Origin: Humibacillus xanthopallidus
Lineage (GTDB): Bacteria > Actinomycetota > Actinomycetes > Actinomycetales > Dermatophilaceae
Reading direction: 5' to 3'
Assembly (NCBI RefSeq): GCF_006716675.1
Contig: NZ_VFPM01000003.1
Location: forward strand, 558,001-622,000
Length of the DNA stretch: 64,000 nt
Shown here piece after piece: positions 7,059 to 16,706 of this stretch. Each line of letters begins with the position of its first letter. Position 1 is the stretch's first letter. The notes below the pieces were generated by a model. The model saw nothing but the letters and a program-made list of their open reading frames with translations, was not told the origin of the DNA and did no database searches. Made by a program: the position numbers and the translations under genes.

Positions 7059-9404
7059 GTGACCAGCACCGCCACGTCGGCGAAGAAGCCCACCCGTTCC
7101 AGCTCCGCGGGGAAGGGGAAAGCAGACGGACCGCTGGCTGGTCGTGATCCCGGTCTCCCCCGGCCCGTGGCGAAGAAGGCGGGCTGGTCCGACCTCGACG
7201 TGCGTGCCGTGGACACGACGCGCCTGCTCGCGGCGGATGCCGTCCAGAAGGTCGGCAACGGGCACCCGGGCACCGCGATGTCGCTCGCTCCGCTCGCCTA
7301 CCTGCTCTACCAGAACGTCATGACGCACGACCCGAGCGACCCGTCGTGGCTCGGGCGCGACCGCTTCGTCCTGTCGTGCGGGCACTCGAGCCTCACGCAG
7401 TACATCCAGCTCTACCTCTCCGGCTACGGCCTCTCGCTCGACGACCTCAAGGCGCTGCGCACCTGGGGATCGCAGACCCCTGGCCACCCGGAGGTCCACC
7501 ACACCAGGGGCGTCGAGATCACGACCGGACCGCTCGGCTCGGGCCTCGCCTCCGCCGTGGGCATGGCGATGGCCCAACGGCGGCAGCGCGGGCTCTTCGA
7601 CCCCGACGCCAAGCCGGGCACGAGCCCGTTCGACCACCACGTCTACGTCATCGCCTCCGACGGCGACATGCAGGAGGGCGTGAGCCACGAGGCGTGCGCG
7701 CTCGCCGGCCACCAGGAGCTCGGCAACCTCACGGTCGTCTACGACGCCAACCAGATCTCGATCGAGGACGACACCGACATCGCCTTCAGCGAGGACGTCG
7801 CAGCCCGCTTCGCGGCATACGGCTGGCACGTCGTGGACGTCGACTGGCGCAAGGACGCCGACGGCGCGACCTACGTCGAGGACGTGGATGCCCTGCTCAC
7901 AGCGATCCGCTCGGGCGACAAGGTGGCAGGCAAGCCGACCCTCGTCGTGCTGCACACGATCATCGCGTGGCCCGCGCCGACCAAGCAGAACACCGGCAAG
8001 TCGCACGGCTCCGCCCTCGGCGACGAGGAGATCGGCGCGACGAAGGAGCTGCTCGGCTTCGACCCGAAGAAGTCCTTCGTCGTCGAGCCCGCCGTCCTCA
8101 AGCACGCGCGCGACGTCGTCAAGCGGGGCAAGGCCGCGCACCGCGAGTGGGACAAGGGCTTCAAGGCCTGGCGCAAGGCGAACCCCGACCGCGCGGCCCT
8201 GCTCGATCGCATCCTCGCCGGCACGGCCCCGGCCGGCCTCAAGAAGGCCCTGCCGACGTTCCCCGCCGACGAGAAGGGGCTCGCGACCCGCGCGGCCAGC
8301 GGCAAGGTGCTGACGGCGATCGCCGACGTCATGCCCGAGCTCTGGGGCGGCTCGGCCGACCTCGCCGAGTCCAACAACACGACGATGGAGGGCCAGCCCT
8401 CCTTCATCCCGAGCTCGAAGCAGACCTCGACGTGGAAGGGCGGCCCCTTCGGCCGCACGCTCCACTTCGGCATCCGTGAGAACGGCATGGGCATGATCCT
8501 CAACGGGATCGCGCTCGAAGGGCTCACCCGTCCGTACGGCGGCACGTTCCTCGTCTTCTCCGACTACATGCGGCCCGCGGTGCGCCTCGCCGCGATCCAG
8601 CAGGCACCCGTCACCTACGTCTGGACGCACGACTCGATCGGCCTCGGCGAGGACGGTCCGACGCACCAGCCGATCGAGCACCTCGCGGCCCTGCGTGCGA
8701 TTCCCGGGCTCGACGTCGTGCGCCCCGCGGACGCCAACGAGACCGCGGCGGCGTGGGCGCAGATCCTCACGAACACCGACGGCCCGGCCGCCCTCTGCCT
8801 CACTCGACAGAACGTCCCCACGTGGGACCGCACGAAGTACGGCAAGACGAGCGGTGTCGCCAAGGGGGCCTATGTCCTCGTCGAGGAGTCACGCACGGGC
8901 GAGCCGGACGTCATCATCGTCGCCACCGGCTCCGAGGTGCAGCTCGCCGTCCAGGCGGCCGAGCGCCTCGAGAAGTCGAAGGTCTCGACGCGCGTCGTGT
9001 CGATGCCCTGCCGGGAATGGTTCGAGAAGCAGTCCCGTTCCTACCAGGACAAGGTCCTGCCCCCCGCGGTGCGCGCCAGGGTCAGCGTCGAGGCCGCGGT
9101 CTCGATGGGTTGGCACGACATCGTCGGCGACGCCGGCCGCAGTGTCAGCATCGAGCACTTCGGTGCGTCGGCCGACCAGGCGACGCTCTACCGCGAGTTC
9201 GGCATCACCGCCGACGCCGTCGTCAAGGCCGCCAAGGACTCCATCAAGGCCGCCGGTGCCTCGGCGCGCACGGCCCCGCGAGTCACCGAGACCAACCCGA
9301 GCCGCGCCGCCCAGAGCGCCTCGACCGATGTCATGGGCTCCGACGTGGAGGCCAGTGACCGGGCTTCGCAGTCGGCAGCATCCGCCACGAGCAAGGGGAA
9401 GTGA
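7059..9404 (+). CDS. tkt: Transketolase
   Basis: Thiamine-diphosphate enzyme moving two-carbon units in the non-oxidative pentose phosphate pathway. 781 residues, longer than the usual 690-710 because of a Ser/Lys-rich N-terminal extension of about 45 residues and a Ser/Ala/Thr-rich C-terminal tail of about 50. Core landmarks: GNGHPGTAMSLAPLAYLLY, HPEVHHTRGVEITTGPLGSG, the cofactor motif SDGDMQEGVSHE, and GIRENGMGMILNG in the pyrimidine-binding domain. The GTG start has GAAGGAG upstream. First gene of a six-gene operon (tkt-tal-pgi-zwf-opcA-pgl). Both tails are low-complexity and probably disordered. Confidence 0.95.
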   Translation: MTSTATSAKKPTRSSSAGKGKADGPLAGRDPGLPRPVAKKAGWSDLDVRAVDTTRLLAADAVQKVGNGHPGTAMSLAPLAYLLYQNVMTHDPSDPSWLGRDRFVLSCGHSSLTQYIQLYLSGYGLSLDDLKALRTWGSQTPGHPEVHHTRGVEITTGPLGSGLASAVGMAMAQRRQRGLFDPDAKPGTSPFDHHVYVIASDGDMQEGVSHEACALAGHQELGNLTVVYDANQISIEDDTDIAFSEDVAARFAAYGWHVVDVDWRKDADGATYVEDVDALLTAIRSGDKVAGKPTLVVLHTIIAWPAPTKQNTGKSHGSALGDEEIGATKELLGFDPKKSFVVEPAVLKHARDVVKRGKAAHREWDKGFKAWRKANPDRAALLDRILAGTAPAGLKKALPTFPADEKGLATRAASGKVLTAIADVMPELWGGSADLAESNNTTMEGQPSFIPSSKQTSTWKGGPFGRTLHFGIRENGMGMILNGIALEGLTRPYGGTFLVFSDYMRPAVRLAAIQQAPVTYVWTHDSIGLGEDGPTHQPIEHLAALRAIPGLDVVRPADANETAAAWAQILTNTDGPAALCLTRQNVPTWDRTKYGKTSGVAKGAYVLVEESRTGEPDVIIVATGSEVQLAVQAAERLEKSKVSTRVVSMPCREWFEKQSRSYQDKVLPPAVRARVSVEAAVSMGWHDIVGDAGRSVSIEHFGASADQATLYREFGITADAVVKAAKDSIKAAGASARTAPRVTETNPSRAAQSASTDVMGSDVEASDRASQSAASATSKGK

Positions 9405-9409
9405 ACAGC

Positions 9410-10522
9410 ATGTCCAACCCGAACACCCAGGCCCTCTCCGACGCCGGCGTCTCGATCTGGCTCGACGACCTGTCGCGCGAGCTGATCGAGACCGGCGAGA
9501 TCGCCCAGCTGGTGGAGGAGCGCAACGTCGTCGGCCTCACCTCCAACCCGTCCATCTTTCAGGCTGCGCTCTCCAAGGGCGACCGCTACAACAAGGACCT
9601 CGCGGCCCTGACGGCGGCCGGCAAGGACGTCGAGGAGGTCGTCTTCGAGCTGACGACCTCCGACGTCCGCGAGGCGTGCGACATCTTCCTGCCGATCTAC
9701 GAGTCGACGAAGGGCGTCGACGGCCGCGTGTCGATCGAGGTCGACCCCCGGCTCGCCCACGACACCGACGAGACCATCGCGCAGGCCAAGCAGCTGCACG
9801 ACGCGGTCGGCCGCGAGAACGTCCTCATCAAGATCCCCGCGACCAGGGCCGGCCTGCCGGCCATCACGGCGACGATCGCCGAGGGCATCAGCGTCAACGT
9901 GACCCTGATCTTCTCCCTCGAGCGCTACCGCGCCGTCATGAACGCCTACCTCGAGGGCCTCGAGAAGGCCCACGCCGCGGGCAAGGACCTCTCCACGATC
10001 CACTCCGTCGCATCCTTCTTCGTCTCGCGCGTCGACACCGAGATCGACAAGCGCCTCGACGCCATCGGCACGAGCGAGGCCCGGGGGCTCAAGGGCAAGG
10101 CCGGACTCGCCAACGCGCGGCTCGCCTACCAGGCGTTCGAGGAGGTCTTCTCGACGCCGCGCTGGGGCTCGCTCGCCGACGAGGGCGCCAACCCGCAGCG
10201 CCCCCTGTGGGCGTCCACCGGAGTCAAGGACCCGGCCTACCCCGACACCCTCTACGTCACCGAGCTCGTCGCCGCCGACGTCGTCAACACGATGCCCGGC
10301 AAGACGCTCGAGGCGACCGCCGACCACGGCGACATCCACGGTGACACCGTGACCGGTGGCTACGAGCTGGCGAGCAACCTGCTCGACGACCTCGAGCGCA
10401 TCGGCGTCTCCTACACCGAGGTGGTCGAGCTGCTCGAGGAGGAGGGCGTCGACAAGTTCGAGAAGGCCTGGGGCGAGCTGCTCGACGGCGTCAAGGCCGA
10501 GATGGCGAAGGTCTCGGCATGA
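9410..10522 (+). CDS. tal: Transaldolase
   Basis: Transfers dihydroxyacetone units in the pentose phosphate pathway through a lysine Schiff base; that lysine lies in NVLIKIPAT. About 370 residues, the normal length of the long actinobacterial form. SNPSIFQ and SVASFFVSRVDTEID are further family segments. I prefer the ATG at 9410 because AGGGGA sits about ten bases upstream; the GTG at 9401, overlapping the tkt stop, has that sequence directly abutting it. It overlaps pgi by four bases (ATGA). Confidence 0.95.
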   Translation: MSNPNTQALSDAGVSIWLDDLSRELIETGEIAQLVEERNVVGLTSNPSIFQAALSKGDRYNKDLAALTAAGKDVEEVVFELTTSDVREACDIFLPIYESTKGVDGRVSIEVDPRLAHDTDETIAQAKQLHDAVGRENVLIKIPATRAGLPAITATIAEGISVNVTLIFSLERYRAVMNAYLEGLEKAHAAGKDLSTIHSVASFFVSRVDTEIDKRLDAIGTSEARGLKGKAGLANARLAYQAFEEVFSTPRWGSLADEGANPQRPLWASTGVKDPAYPDTLYVTELVAADVVNTMPGKTLEATADHGDIHGDTVTGGYELASNLLDDLERIGVSYTEVVELLEEEGVDKFEKAWGELLDGVKAEMAKVSA

Positions 10523-12144
10523 GCTCGCTGTCGGTGAGCGCCTCCGGCGCAGCCGCCGATGCCATCGCAGCCCACGTTCCCGCGCTCGTCGCCGACCAGG
10601 TGGCGAGCAGGCTCTTCGCGCAGGACGCGACGCTGTGGGGACCCGAGGCCGAGTCCGAGTCGCGCATCCGTCTCTCGTGGGTCGGCCTGCCGCGCTCGTC
10701 CCGGCCGCTCGTCGGCGAGATCGAGGCGCTGCGCGACGACTTCGCCTCCCGGGGCCTCACCCACGTCGTGCTCTGCGGCATGGGAGGGTCCTCGCTCGCG
10801 CCCGAGGTGATCTGCGCGACGGCCGGCAAGGACCTCGTCGTGCTCGACTCGTCCGACCCCGACTACGTGCGGCGCGCGCTCGGCGACGACCTCGAGCACA
10901 CGGTCGTCGTCGTGTCGAGCAAGTCCGGCTCCACCGTCGAGACGGACTCGCAGCGCCGGGCCTACGAAGGTGCCTTCACCGACGCCGGCATCGACCCCGC
11001 CACCCGCATCGTCATCGTCACCGACCCGGGCAGCCCGCTCGACCAGGACTCGCGGGCCAAGGGCTACCGCGTCGTCAACGCCGACCCCGACGTGGGCGGC
11101 CGCTACAGCGCCCTGACGGCGTTCGGCCTCGTGCCGAGCGGGCTCGCCGGCGTCGACGTCGGTGCCCTTCTCGACGAGGCGGAGTCCGTGGCGGACCTCC
11201 TCGCCGAGGATGACGAGGCCAACCCCGCGCTGCGCCTCGGGGCCGCGATGGGTGGCACCGTGCCGCTGCGCGACAAGCTCGTCCTCGTCGACGAGGGCTC
11301 GGGGATCGTCGGGTTCGCCGACTGGGCCGAGCAGCTCATCGCCGAGTCCACCGGCAAGGACGGCACGGGAGTGCTGCCCGTCGTCGTCGAGGGTGGCGAC
11401 GCACCCGAGGTGCGCTCCCCCGCGGCCGACGTGCTCGTGGCCCGGCTCGCGTCCGTCGACGACGACGCCGCGGCGTCAGGCGATGACGTGCGCGTGAGCG
11501 GCGCCCTCGGTGCCCAGCTGCTCCTCTGGGAGGCCGCGACCGCCGTCGCCGGGCGCCTGCTCGGCATCAACCCCTTCGACCAGCCCGACGTCGAGTCGGC
11601 CAAGAAGGCCGCCCGCGCCCTGCTCGACCAGGGCACCGCGGCGAGCGAGGACCCCGCGGCCACCGATGGTGCCGTCGAGATCCGCGCGATGGGCGGCGAC
11701 TGGCTGGGCTCCGCCTCGACGGTCGCCGAGGCGGTCGACGCGCTGCTCGGTCAGCTCGACCCCGAGCACGGCTACGTCGCCGTCATGGCCTACCTCGACC
11801 GGCTCGGCGACGCCGACCTCGCCGCCGTGCGGGCCCGGATCGCCGAGCGCACGGGCCGCCCGACGACCTTGGGCTGGGGGCCCCGCTTCCTGCACTCCAC
11901 GGGTCAGTTCCACAAGGGCGGCCCCGGCGTGGGCGTCTACGTGCAGATCACGACGGCTCCCGGTCAGGACCTGTCCATCCCCGGTCGCGAGTTCACCTTC
12001 GGCGACTTCATCGCCTCGCAGGCCGGCGGAGACGCCCAGGTGCTCGCCGACCACGGCCGGCCGGTCCTGCGCCTCCACCTGACCGACCACGACGCCGGCC
12101 TCGCCCAGGTCACAGCCGCGTTGTCGCAGGGAGGGCGTGGATGA
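10519..12144 (+). CDS. pgi: Glucose-6-phosphate isomerase (actinobacterial type)
   Basis: Interconverts glucose-6-phosphate and fructose-6-phosphate, joining glycolysis to the pentose phosphate operon in which it is embedded. 541 residues. Sugar-phosphate binding segments GMGGSSLAPEV and SSKSGSTVET are clear; FLHSTGQFHKGGPG near the C-terminus is typical of the Pgi form found in actinobacterial pentose phosphate operons. ATGA overlaps at both ends (with tal and zwf) indicate coupled translation. Confidence 0.93.
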   Translation: MSSLSVSASGAAADAIAAHVPALVADQVASRLFAQDATLWGPEAESESRIRLSWVGLPRSSRPLVGEIEALRDDFASRGLTHVVLCGMGGSSLAPEVICATAGKDLVVLDSSDPDYVRRALGDDLEHTVVVVSSKSGSTVETDSQRRAYEGAFTDAGIDPATRIVIVTDPGSPLDQDSRAKGYRVVNADPDVGGRYSALTAFGLVPSGLAGVDVGALLDEAESVADLLAEDDEANPALRLGAAMGGTVPLRDKLVLVDEGSGIVGFADWAEQLIAESTGKDGTGVLPVVVEGGDAPEVRSPAADVLVARLASVDDDAAASGDDVRVSGALGAQLLLWEAATAVAGRLLGINPFDQPDVESAKKAARALLDQGTAASEDPAATDGAVEIRAMGGDWLGSASTVAEAVDALLGQLDPEHGYVAVMAYLDRLGDADLAAVRARIAERTGRPTTLGWGPRFLHSTGQFHKGGPGVGVYVQITTAPGQDLSIPGREFTFGDFIASQAGGDAQVLADHGRPVLRLHLTDHDAGLAQVTAALSQGGRG

Positions 12145-13682
12145 CCCCGGCGCGAATCGCCCACGGGGAGAACCCCCTTCGCACCGCACAGGACAAGCGA
12201 CTCCCCCGCATCGCCGGCCCGTGCGGCCTCGTGCTCTTCGGCGTGACGGGTGACCTCGCCCGCAAGAAGCTCATGCCCGCGATCTATGACCTCGCCAACC
12301 GGGGTCTCCTTCCGCCGGGCTTCTCTCTCGTCGGCTTTGCCCGCCGCGACTGGGCCACCCAGGACTTCGGTCAGGTCGTGCACGACGCCGTCAAGCAGCA
12401 CGCGCGCACGCCCTTCAGCGAGGACGTCTGGCGCAACCTCTCCGAGGGCTTCCGCTTCGTGCCCGGCACGTTCGACGACCCGGCCGCGTTCGACCTGCTC
12501 GCGAAGACGGTCGACGAGCTCGACCGCGACCGCGGCACCGGTGGCAACCACGCCTTCTACCTCTCCATCCCGCCCGGCTTCTTCGCGACGGTGTGCGAGC
12601 AGCTCGAACGGTGTGGCCTGACGACGGCCGAGGGCGACAGCTGGCGACGCGTCATCATCGAGAAGCCCTTCGGCCACGACCTCAAGAGCGCTCAGGAGCT
12701 CAACGCCATCGTCGAGGGGGTCTTCCCGCCCGACTCGGTCTTCCGCATCGACCACTACCTCGGCAAGGAGACGGTCCAGAACCTCCTCGCGCTGCGCTTC
12801 GCCAACCAGCTCTTCGAGCCGGTCTGGAATGCCAACTACGTCGACCACGTGCAGATCACGATGGCCGAGGACATCGGCATCGCCGGCCGCGCCGGCTACT
12901 ACGACGGCATCGGCGCGGCCCGCGACGTCATCCAGAACCACCTCCTCCAGCTGCTCGCCCTCACCGCCATGGAGGAGCCCGTCTCCTTCGACGCGAAGGA
13001 CCTGCGGGCCGAGAAGGAGAAGGTGCTCTCGGCCGTCCGTCTGCCGAAGGACCTCGACAAGGGTGCCGCTCGTGGGCAGTATGCCGCCGGCTGGCAGGGT
13101 GCAGAGGAGGTCGTCGGCTACCTCGAGGAGGACGGCGTCGACCCCGCGTCGACCACCGAGACCTTCGCCGCGGTGACCCTCGAGGTCGACACGCGGCGCT
13201 GGGCCGGGGTGCCGTTCTACCTGCGCACCGGCAAGCGGCTCGGCAAGCGCGTCACCGAGATCGCCGTCGTCTTCAAGCGCGCCCCGCACCTGCCCTTCGA
13301 GCACACCGCCACCGAGGAGCTCGGGCAGAACGCCATCGTCATCCGCGTGCAACCCGACGAGGGGGTGACCATCCGCTTCGGCTCCAAGGTGCCGGGTGCG
13401 CAGATGGAGGTGCGCGACGTGACGATGGACTTCGGCTACGGCTCGTCGTTCACGGAGGCCTCCCCCGAGGCCTACGAGCGCCTCATCCTCGACGTCCTGC
13501 TCGGGGAGCCCCCGCTCTTCCCCCGCCACGAGGAGGTCGAGTCCTCGTGGCGGATCCTCGACCCGCTCATGAAGCACTGGGCCAAGGGCGGGAAGCCGGA
13601 GCAGTACGTCGCCGGCACGTGGGGCCCGGCATCCGCCGACCGAATGCTCGAACGCGACGGACGCACGTGGAGGATGCCGTGA
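12141..13682 (+). CDS. zwf: Glucose-6-phosphate 1-dehydrogenase
   Basis: First step of the oxidative pentose phosphate branch, making 6-phosphogluconolactone and reduced nicotinamide cofactor. 513 residues, usual length. The N-terminal nucleotide-binding motif GVTGDLARKKL and the active-site signature RIDHYLGKE are visible. It overlaps pgi at its start and opcA at its end, and OpcA is its assembly/activation factor in actinobacteria and cyanobacteria. Confidence 0.96.
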   Translation: MTPARIAHGENPLRTAQDKRLPRIAGPCGLVLFGVTGDLARKKLMPAIYDLANRGLLPPGFSLVGFARRDWATQDFGQVVHDAVKQHARTPFSEDVWRNLSEGFRFVPGTFDDPAAFDLLAKTVDELDRDRGTGGNHAFYLSIPPGFFATVCEQLERCGLTTAEGDSWRRVIIEKPFGHDLKSAQELNAIVEGVFPPDSVFRIDHYLGKETVQNLLALRFANQLFEPVWNANYVDHVQITMAEDIGIAGRAGYYDGIGAARDVIQNHLLQLLALTAMEEPVSFDAKDLRAEKEKVLSAVRLPKDLDKGAARGQYAAGWQGAEEVVGYLEEDGVDPASTTETFAAVTLEVDTRRWAGVPFYLRTGKRLGKRVTEIAVVFKRAPHLPFEHTATEELGQNAIVIRVQPDEGVTIRFGSKVPGAQMEVRDVTMDFGYGSSFTEASPEAYERLILDVLLGEPPLFPRHEEVESSWRILDPLMKHWAKGGKPEQYVAGTWGPASADRMLERDGRTWRMP

Positions 13683-15172
13683 TCCGCGACCTGACCGACA
13701 CCACGACGACGGGCATCAGCAAGACGCTGGTCCGCCTGCGCAACGAGGTCGGCGCCATGGCGCTCGGCCGGGTGCTGACGCTCGTCATCGTCGTCGAGGA
13801 CACCGACGCCGGCCACGCCATCGACGTGGCGAACCAGGCGAGCAGGCAGCACCCCTGCCGCATCATCGTCGTCATCCCCGGCGACCGTCGCGGCAAGAAC
13901 CGGCTCGACGCCCAGATCCGCCTCGGCGGCGACGCCGGGGCGAGCGAGATCGTCGTGCTGCGCCTCTACGGGACGCTCGCCAACCACGGCCCCAGCGTCG
14001 TCGTGCCGCTGCTGCTGCCCGACTCGCCCATCGTCGCGTGGTGGCCGGGCGAGGCGCCCGCCGACGTGGGCAAGGACCCCATCGGGGCGATGGCCCAGCG
14101 CCGCATCACCGACGTGGCCGAGCACCGCAACCCGCGGCTCATGCTCAAGAAGCGGGTCGCGACCTATGCGCCGGGTGACACCGACCTCGCGTGGACGCGG
14201 ATCACGCACTGGCGCGGTCTGCTCGCCGCCGCGCTCGACCAGCCTCCCTACGAGCCGATCACGAGCGCTGTCGTCAGTGGCGCGCCCGACTCCCCCTCGT
14301 CGGACCTGCTGGCCGCGTGGCTGCAGCGCCGGCTCAAGGTGCCGGTCCACCGCGTCTCGACCCCCCGGGGGTCCGGCATCAGCTCGGTGCGGCTCGACCG
14401 CAAGAGCGGCCCGATCGACCTCGTGCGGCCGGGTGACGTCGTGGCCACCCTGTCGCAGCCCGGCCAGCCCGACCGGCGGATCAGCCTGCCGCGTCGCGAC
14501 CTGCCGGAGTGCCTCGCCGACGAGCTGCGCCGTCTCGACCCCGACGACGCCTACGAGGACGCGCTGCTGCACGGACTCGAGGCTCTCCAGCCGGTGCGGC
14601 TCACCGCCGCCGCGGCAGCCAAGGCCGGCAAGGCGCCGGACCCGGCCGAGTCACGCCGCATCGCGGCACGACTGGGCCGTGACGAGTCGGCCCAGGAGGC
14701 GAGCGCGATGATCACTGCCCCGCCCGCGCCCGAGCATGCCGAGACCGAGCAGGTGCGTGCCGCCACGGTGCGCAAGCTGGCCGGAAAGCGCACGCCGCGC
14801 GAGAAGCAGGCCGCCAAGGCGCGCAAGCAGGCCAGCGCGGCGTCGGCCTCGACGGCGCCGAGCGCTCCGACGGCCGACTCGAAGGCAACCGCCACGACGA
14901 CCTCGCGGAGGACGACGAAGGCGGCTGCGACGAAGGCAGCCACCACGAAGACGTCCACCACGAAGGCGGCGGCCGGGACGTCGTCGACGAAGCGGACCGC
15001 CAAGGCCCCTGCCAAGGCCCCTGCCAAGGCCCCTGCCAAGGCCCCTGCCAAGGCCCCTGCCAAGGCCCCTGCCAAGGCCCCCGCCAGGGCCTCGGCACGG
15101 AAGGCAACGACGAAGGCGCCGACCAAGGCTCCGACGACGAAGGCAGCGACGAAGAAGGCGGCCACCTCGTGA
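13679..15172 (+). CDS. opcA: Glucose-6-phosphate dehydrogenase assembly protein OpcA with long basic tail
   Basis: OpcA promotes assembly or activation of G6PDH, whose gene it overlaps (GTGA). 497 residues, while the family is normally about 300-370. The family core (about residues 1-340) is intact, for example IIVVIPGDRRGKNRLDAQ and PDSPIVAWWPGEAP. The extra 145 or so C-terminal residues are rich in Lys, Ala, Thr and Pro and contain tandem AKAP repeats, looking like histone H1-type or DNA-binding tails. The AKAP part is encoded by a 12 bp tandem repeat at 14999-15082. The tail's function is unknown. Confidence 0.93.
   Translation: MIRDLTDTTTTGISKTLVRLRNEVGAMALGRVLTLVIVVEDTDAGHAIDVANQASRQHPCRIIVVIPGDRRGKNRLDAQIRLGGDAGASEIVVLRLYGTLANHGPSVVVPLLLPDSPIVAWWPGEAPADVGKDPIGAMAQRRITDVAEHRNPRLMLKKRVATYAPGDTDLAWTRITHWRGLLAAALDQPPYEPITSAVVSGAPDSPSSDLLAAWLQRRLKVPVHRVSTPRGSGISSVRLDRKSGPIDLVRPGDVVATLSQPGQPDRRISLPRRDLPECLADELRRLDPDDAYEDALLHGLEALQPVRLTAAAAAKAGKAPDPAESRRIAARLGRDESAQEASAMITAPPAPEHAETEQVRAATVRKLAGKRTPREKQAAKARKQASAASASTAPSAPTADSKATATTTSRRTTKAAATKAATTKTSTTKAAAGTSSTKRTAKAPAKAPAKAPAKAPAKAPAKAPAKAPARASARKATTKAPTKAPTTKAATKKAATS
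14999..15082 (+). repeat. 12 bp tandem repeat inside opcA
   Basis: Seven head-to-tail copies of GCCAAGGCCCCT beginning at 14999, 15011, 15023, 15035, 15047, 15059 and 15071; six are identical and the seventh differs in its last base. Each copy encodes Ala-Lys-Ala-Pro, so gain or loss of copies changes tail length without a frameshift. Confidence 0.95.
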
Positions 15173-15903
15173 CCGCGGCCCCCCGCGTCGTCGTCCACCC
15201 GGACAAGCAGTCCCTCGCCGATGCGGCCGCGGCTCGTCTCGTGACCGCGCTCGTCGACGCGCAGACCCGCAACCCGGAGGCCCAGGTCGCCCTGACCGGT
15301 GGCTCGATGGGCTCGGCGATCATCGCGTCGGTGCTGCGCACACCGGGTCGCTCCGCCGTCGACTGGTTGAGGGTGCGGGTCTGGTGGGGCGACGAGCGCT
15401 ACCTGCCCGCGGGCGACCCCGACCGCAACGACACCCAGAACGACGAGGCCGGCCTCAGCGCCCTGGGACTCGACCCGGCGAAGGTGCACCGCGTCGCCGG
15501 GCCCGACACGTCCGACACCGCCGAGGCCAGCGCGCAGGCCTACGGCGAGACGATCAGGGCGCACGGCCAGAAGGCCTGGGACGTCGTGCTCTTCGGCGTC
15601 GGTCCTGACGGGCACGTGGCCTCGCTCTTCCCGCACCACCCGGCGCAGCGCCAGACCGACGCCATCGCCGTGGCGGTGCACGACTCCCCCAAGCCGCCGC
15701 CGGACCGCGTGAGCCTCACCTTCGAGTGCTTCGAACGCAGCCACGAGGTGTGGTTCCTCGTCGCGGGCAGCGACAAGGCGCAGGCCGTTGCGGCTGCGCT
15801 CGCTCCCGGTGCCGACCGCTGGGACGTTCCGGCAGCCGGGCCGCGGGGCACCGACGCCACCCTGTGGCTCGTCGACGCCGACGCGGCCTCGGCGCTGGGC
15901 TGA
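15169..15903 (+). CDS. pgl: 6-phosphogluconolactonase
   Basis: Hydrolyses 6-phosphogluconolactone, the product of Zwf. 244 residues. Family landmarks ALTGGSMG, VWWGDERYLP and GVGPDGHVASLFP are present. Last gene of the operon: its GTG overlaps the opcA stop, and a strong hairpin follows 54 bases after the stop. Confidence 0.95.
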   Translation: MTAAPRVVVHPDKQSLADAAAARLVTALVDAQTRNPEAQVALTGGSMGSAIIASVLRTPGRSAVDWLRVRVWWGDERYLPAGDPDRNDTQNDEAGLSALGLDPAKVHRVAGPDTSDTAEASAQAYGETIRAHGQKAWDVVLFGVGPDGHVASLFPHHPAQRQTDAIAVAVHDSPKPPPDRVSLTFECFERSHEVWFLVAGSDKAQAVAAALAPGADRWDVPAAGPRGTDATLWLVDADAASALG

Positions 15904-15956
15904 CGACCCCGCCGCACGGCATACGCCATCGGGTCGCGCAGCGCCTGCGAACGGGA

Positions 15957-15997
15957 ACGACGAAGGGCCCGGGAGATCCTCCCGGGCCCTTCGTCGT
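15957..15997. terminator. Bidirectional intrinsic-type terminator, pgl / rbpA
   Basis: Perfect 18 bp arms (15957-15974 and 15980-15997) around a five-base loop, between the convergent pgl and rbpA genes. The outer bases (acgacgaag...cttcgtcgt) give short A- and T-bearing flanks on both strands. Confidence 0.85.
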
Positions 15998-16025
15998 GCG
16001 GCCGCCGTGGCGACGACCGCTCAGC

Positions 16026-16376
16026 TCACTGGATGAGGCCGCGCTCGCGAAGCGTGCTGAGGGCCTCGTCGAGGATGGCCGCGCCGTCGGCGTCGCTGCG
16101 CCGCTCCTTCACGTAGGCCAGGTGCGTCTTGTAGGGCTCGACCTTCGGCGGGGCGGGAGGGTTCTCCTTGTCCTGGCCGGCGGGGAAGCCGCAGCGCGGG
16201 CAGTCCCACGTCTCGGGCAGCACCATGCCGGGCTCTTGCGCGAAGCTCGGGCGCGTCTCGTGCCCGTTGGAGCACCAGTAGGAGATGTGGACGCGGGGAG
16301 CGGCGTCGCCGCGCTCCGCCTCGCCCATGGGGCCGGCGCCGACCCGACTTCCGCGAATCGCGTTACCACTCGCCAT
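16026..16376 (-). CDS. rbpA: RNA polymerase-binding protein RbpA
   Basis: Actinobacterial transcription factor that binds RNA polymerase and the principal sigma factor and stabilises the open complex. 116 residues, the normal size. Visible: the basic linker start MASGNAIRGSRVGAGPMGE, the RbpA core with SYWCSNGHETRPSFA and WDCPRCGFPAG, and the sigma-interaction C-terminus HLAYVKERRSDADGAAILDEAL. Shine-Dalgarno GAGAGGA precedes the ATG. It follows secG by 12 bases, so the two probably share a transcript. Confidence 0.96.
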   Translation of the reverse strand: MASGNAIRGSRVGAGPMGEAERGDAAPRVHISYWCSNGHETRPSFAQEPGMVLPETWDCPRCGFPAGQDKENPPAPPKVEPYKTHLAYVKERRSDADGAAILDEALSTLRERGLIQ

Positions 16377-16388
16377 GGTGTCGTCCTC

Positions 16389-16634
16389 TCAGCTCGCGAA
16401 ACGGGCCAGCAGGCCCAGTCCGATGATGGCCGTCGCCCACACCGCGGCCACGGCCACGGTGAAGCGGTCGAGGTTGCGCTCGGCAACCGACGACCCGCCG
16501 AGCGAGGTCGACATGCCGCCACCGAACATGTCGGACAGGCCACCACCCTTGCCCTTGTGCAGCAGGATGAAGAGGGTCAGGACCAGGCTGGACAGCACCA
16601 GCAGGACCTGAAGGGCGATGCGAACCGCATCCAC
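16389..16634 (-). CDS. secG: Preprotein translocase subunit SecG
   Basis: Small membrane subunit of the SecYEG protein export channel. 81 residues from the GTG at 16632-16634, with two membrane segments (about 3-23 and 58-78) and the conserved LFILLHKGKGGGLSDMFGGG between them. I chose this GTG because a GGAG Shine-Dalgarno sequence lies seven bases before it and family members begin close to this point; a GTG 12 codons upstream lacks a comparable site. Confidence 0.93.
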   Translation of the reverse strand: MDAVRIALQVLLVLSSLVLTLFILLHKGKGGGLSDMFGGGMSTSLGGSSVAERNLDRFTVAVAAVWATAIIGLGLLARFAS

Positions 16635-16706
16635 GTGGTCACTCCAAATCGTCGGGACGTCGTCAGCCACGGCGTCACCACCGCAGCTCGATCAAGGGCT
16701 CGGGCA

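Noticed and set aside
12593..13678. Upstream extension of the opcA frame inside zwf
   Set aside because: Arg-rich out-of-frame reading of zwf; OpcA family sequence begins at the GTG at 13679.
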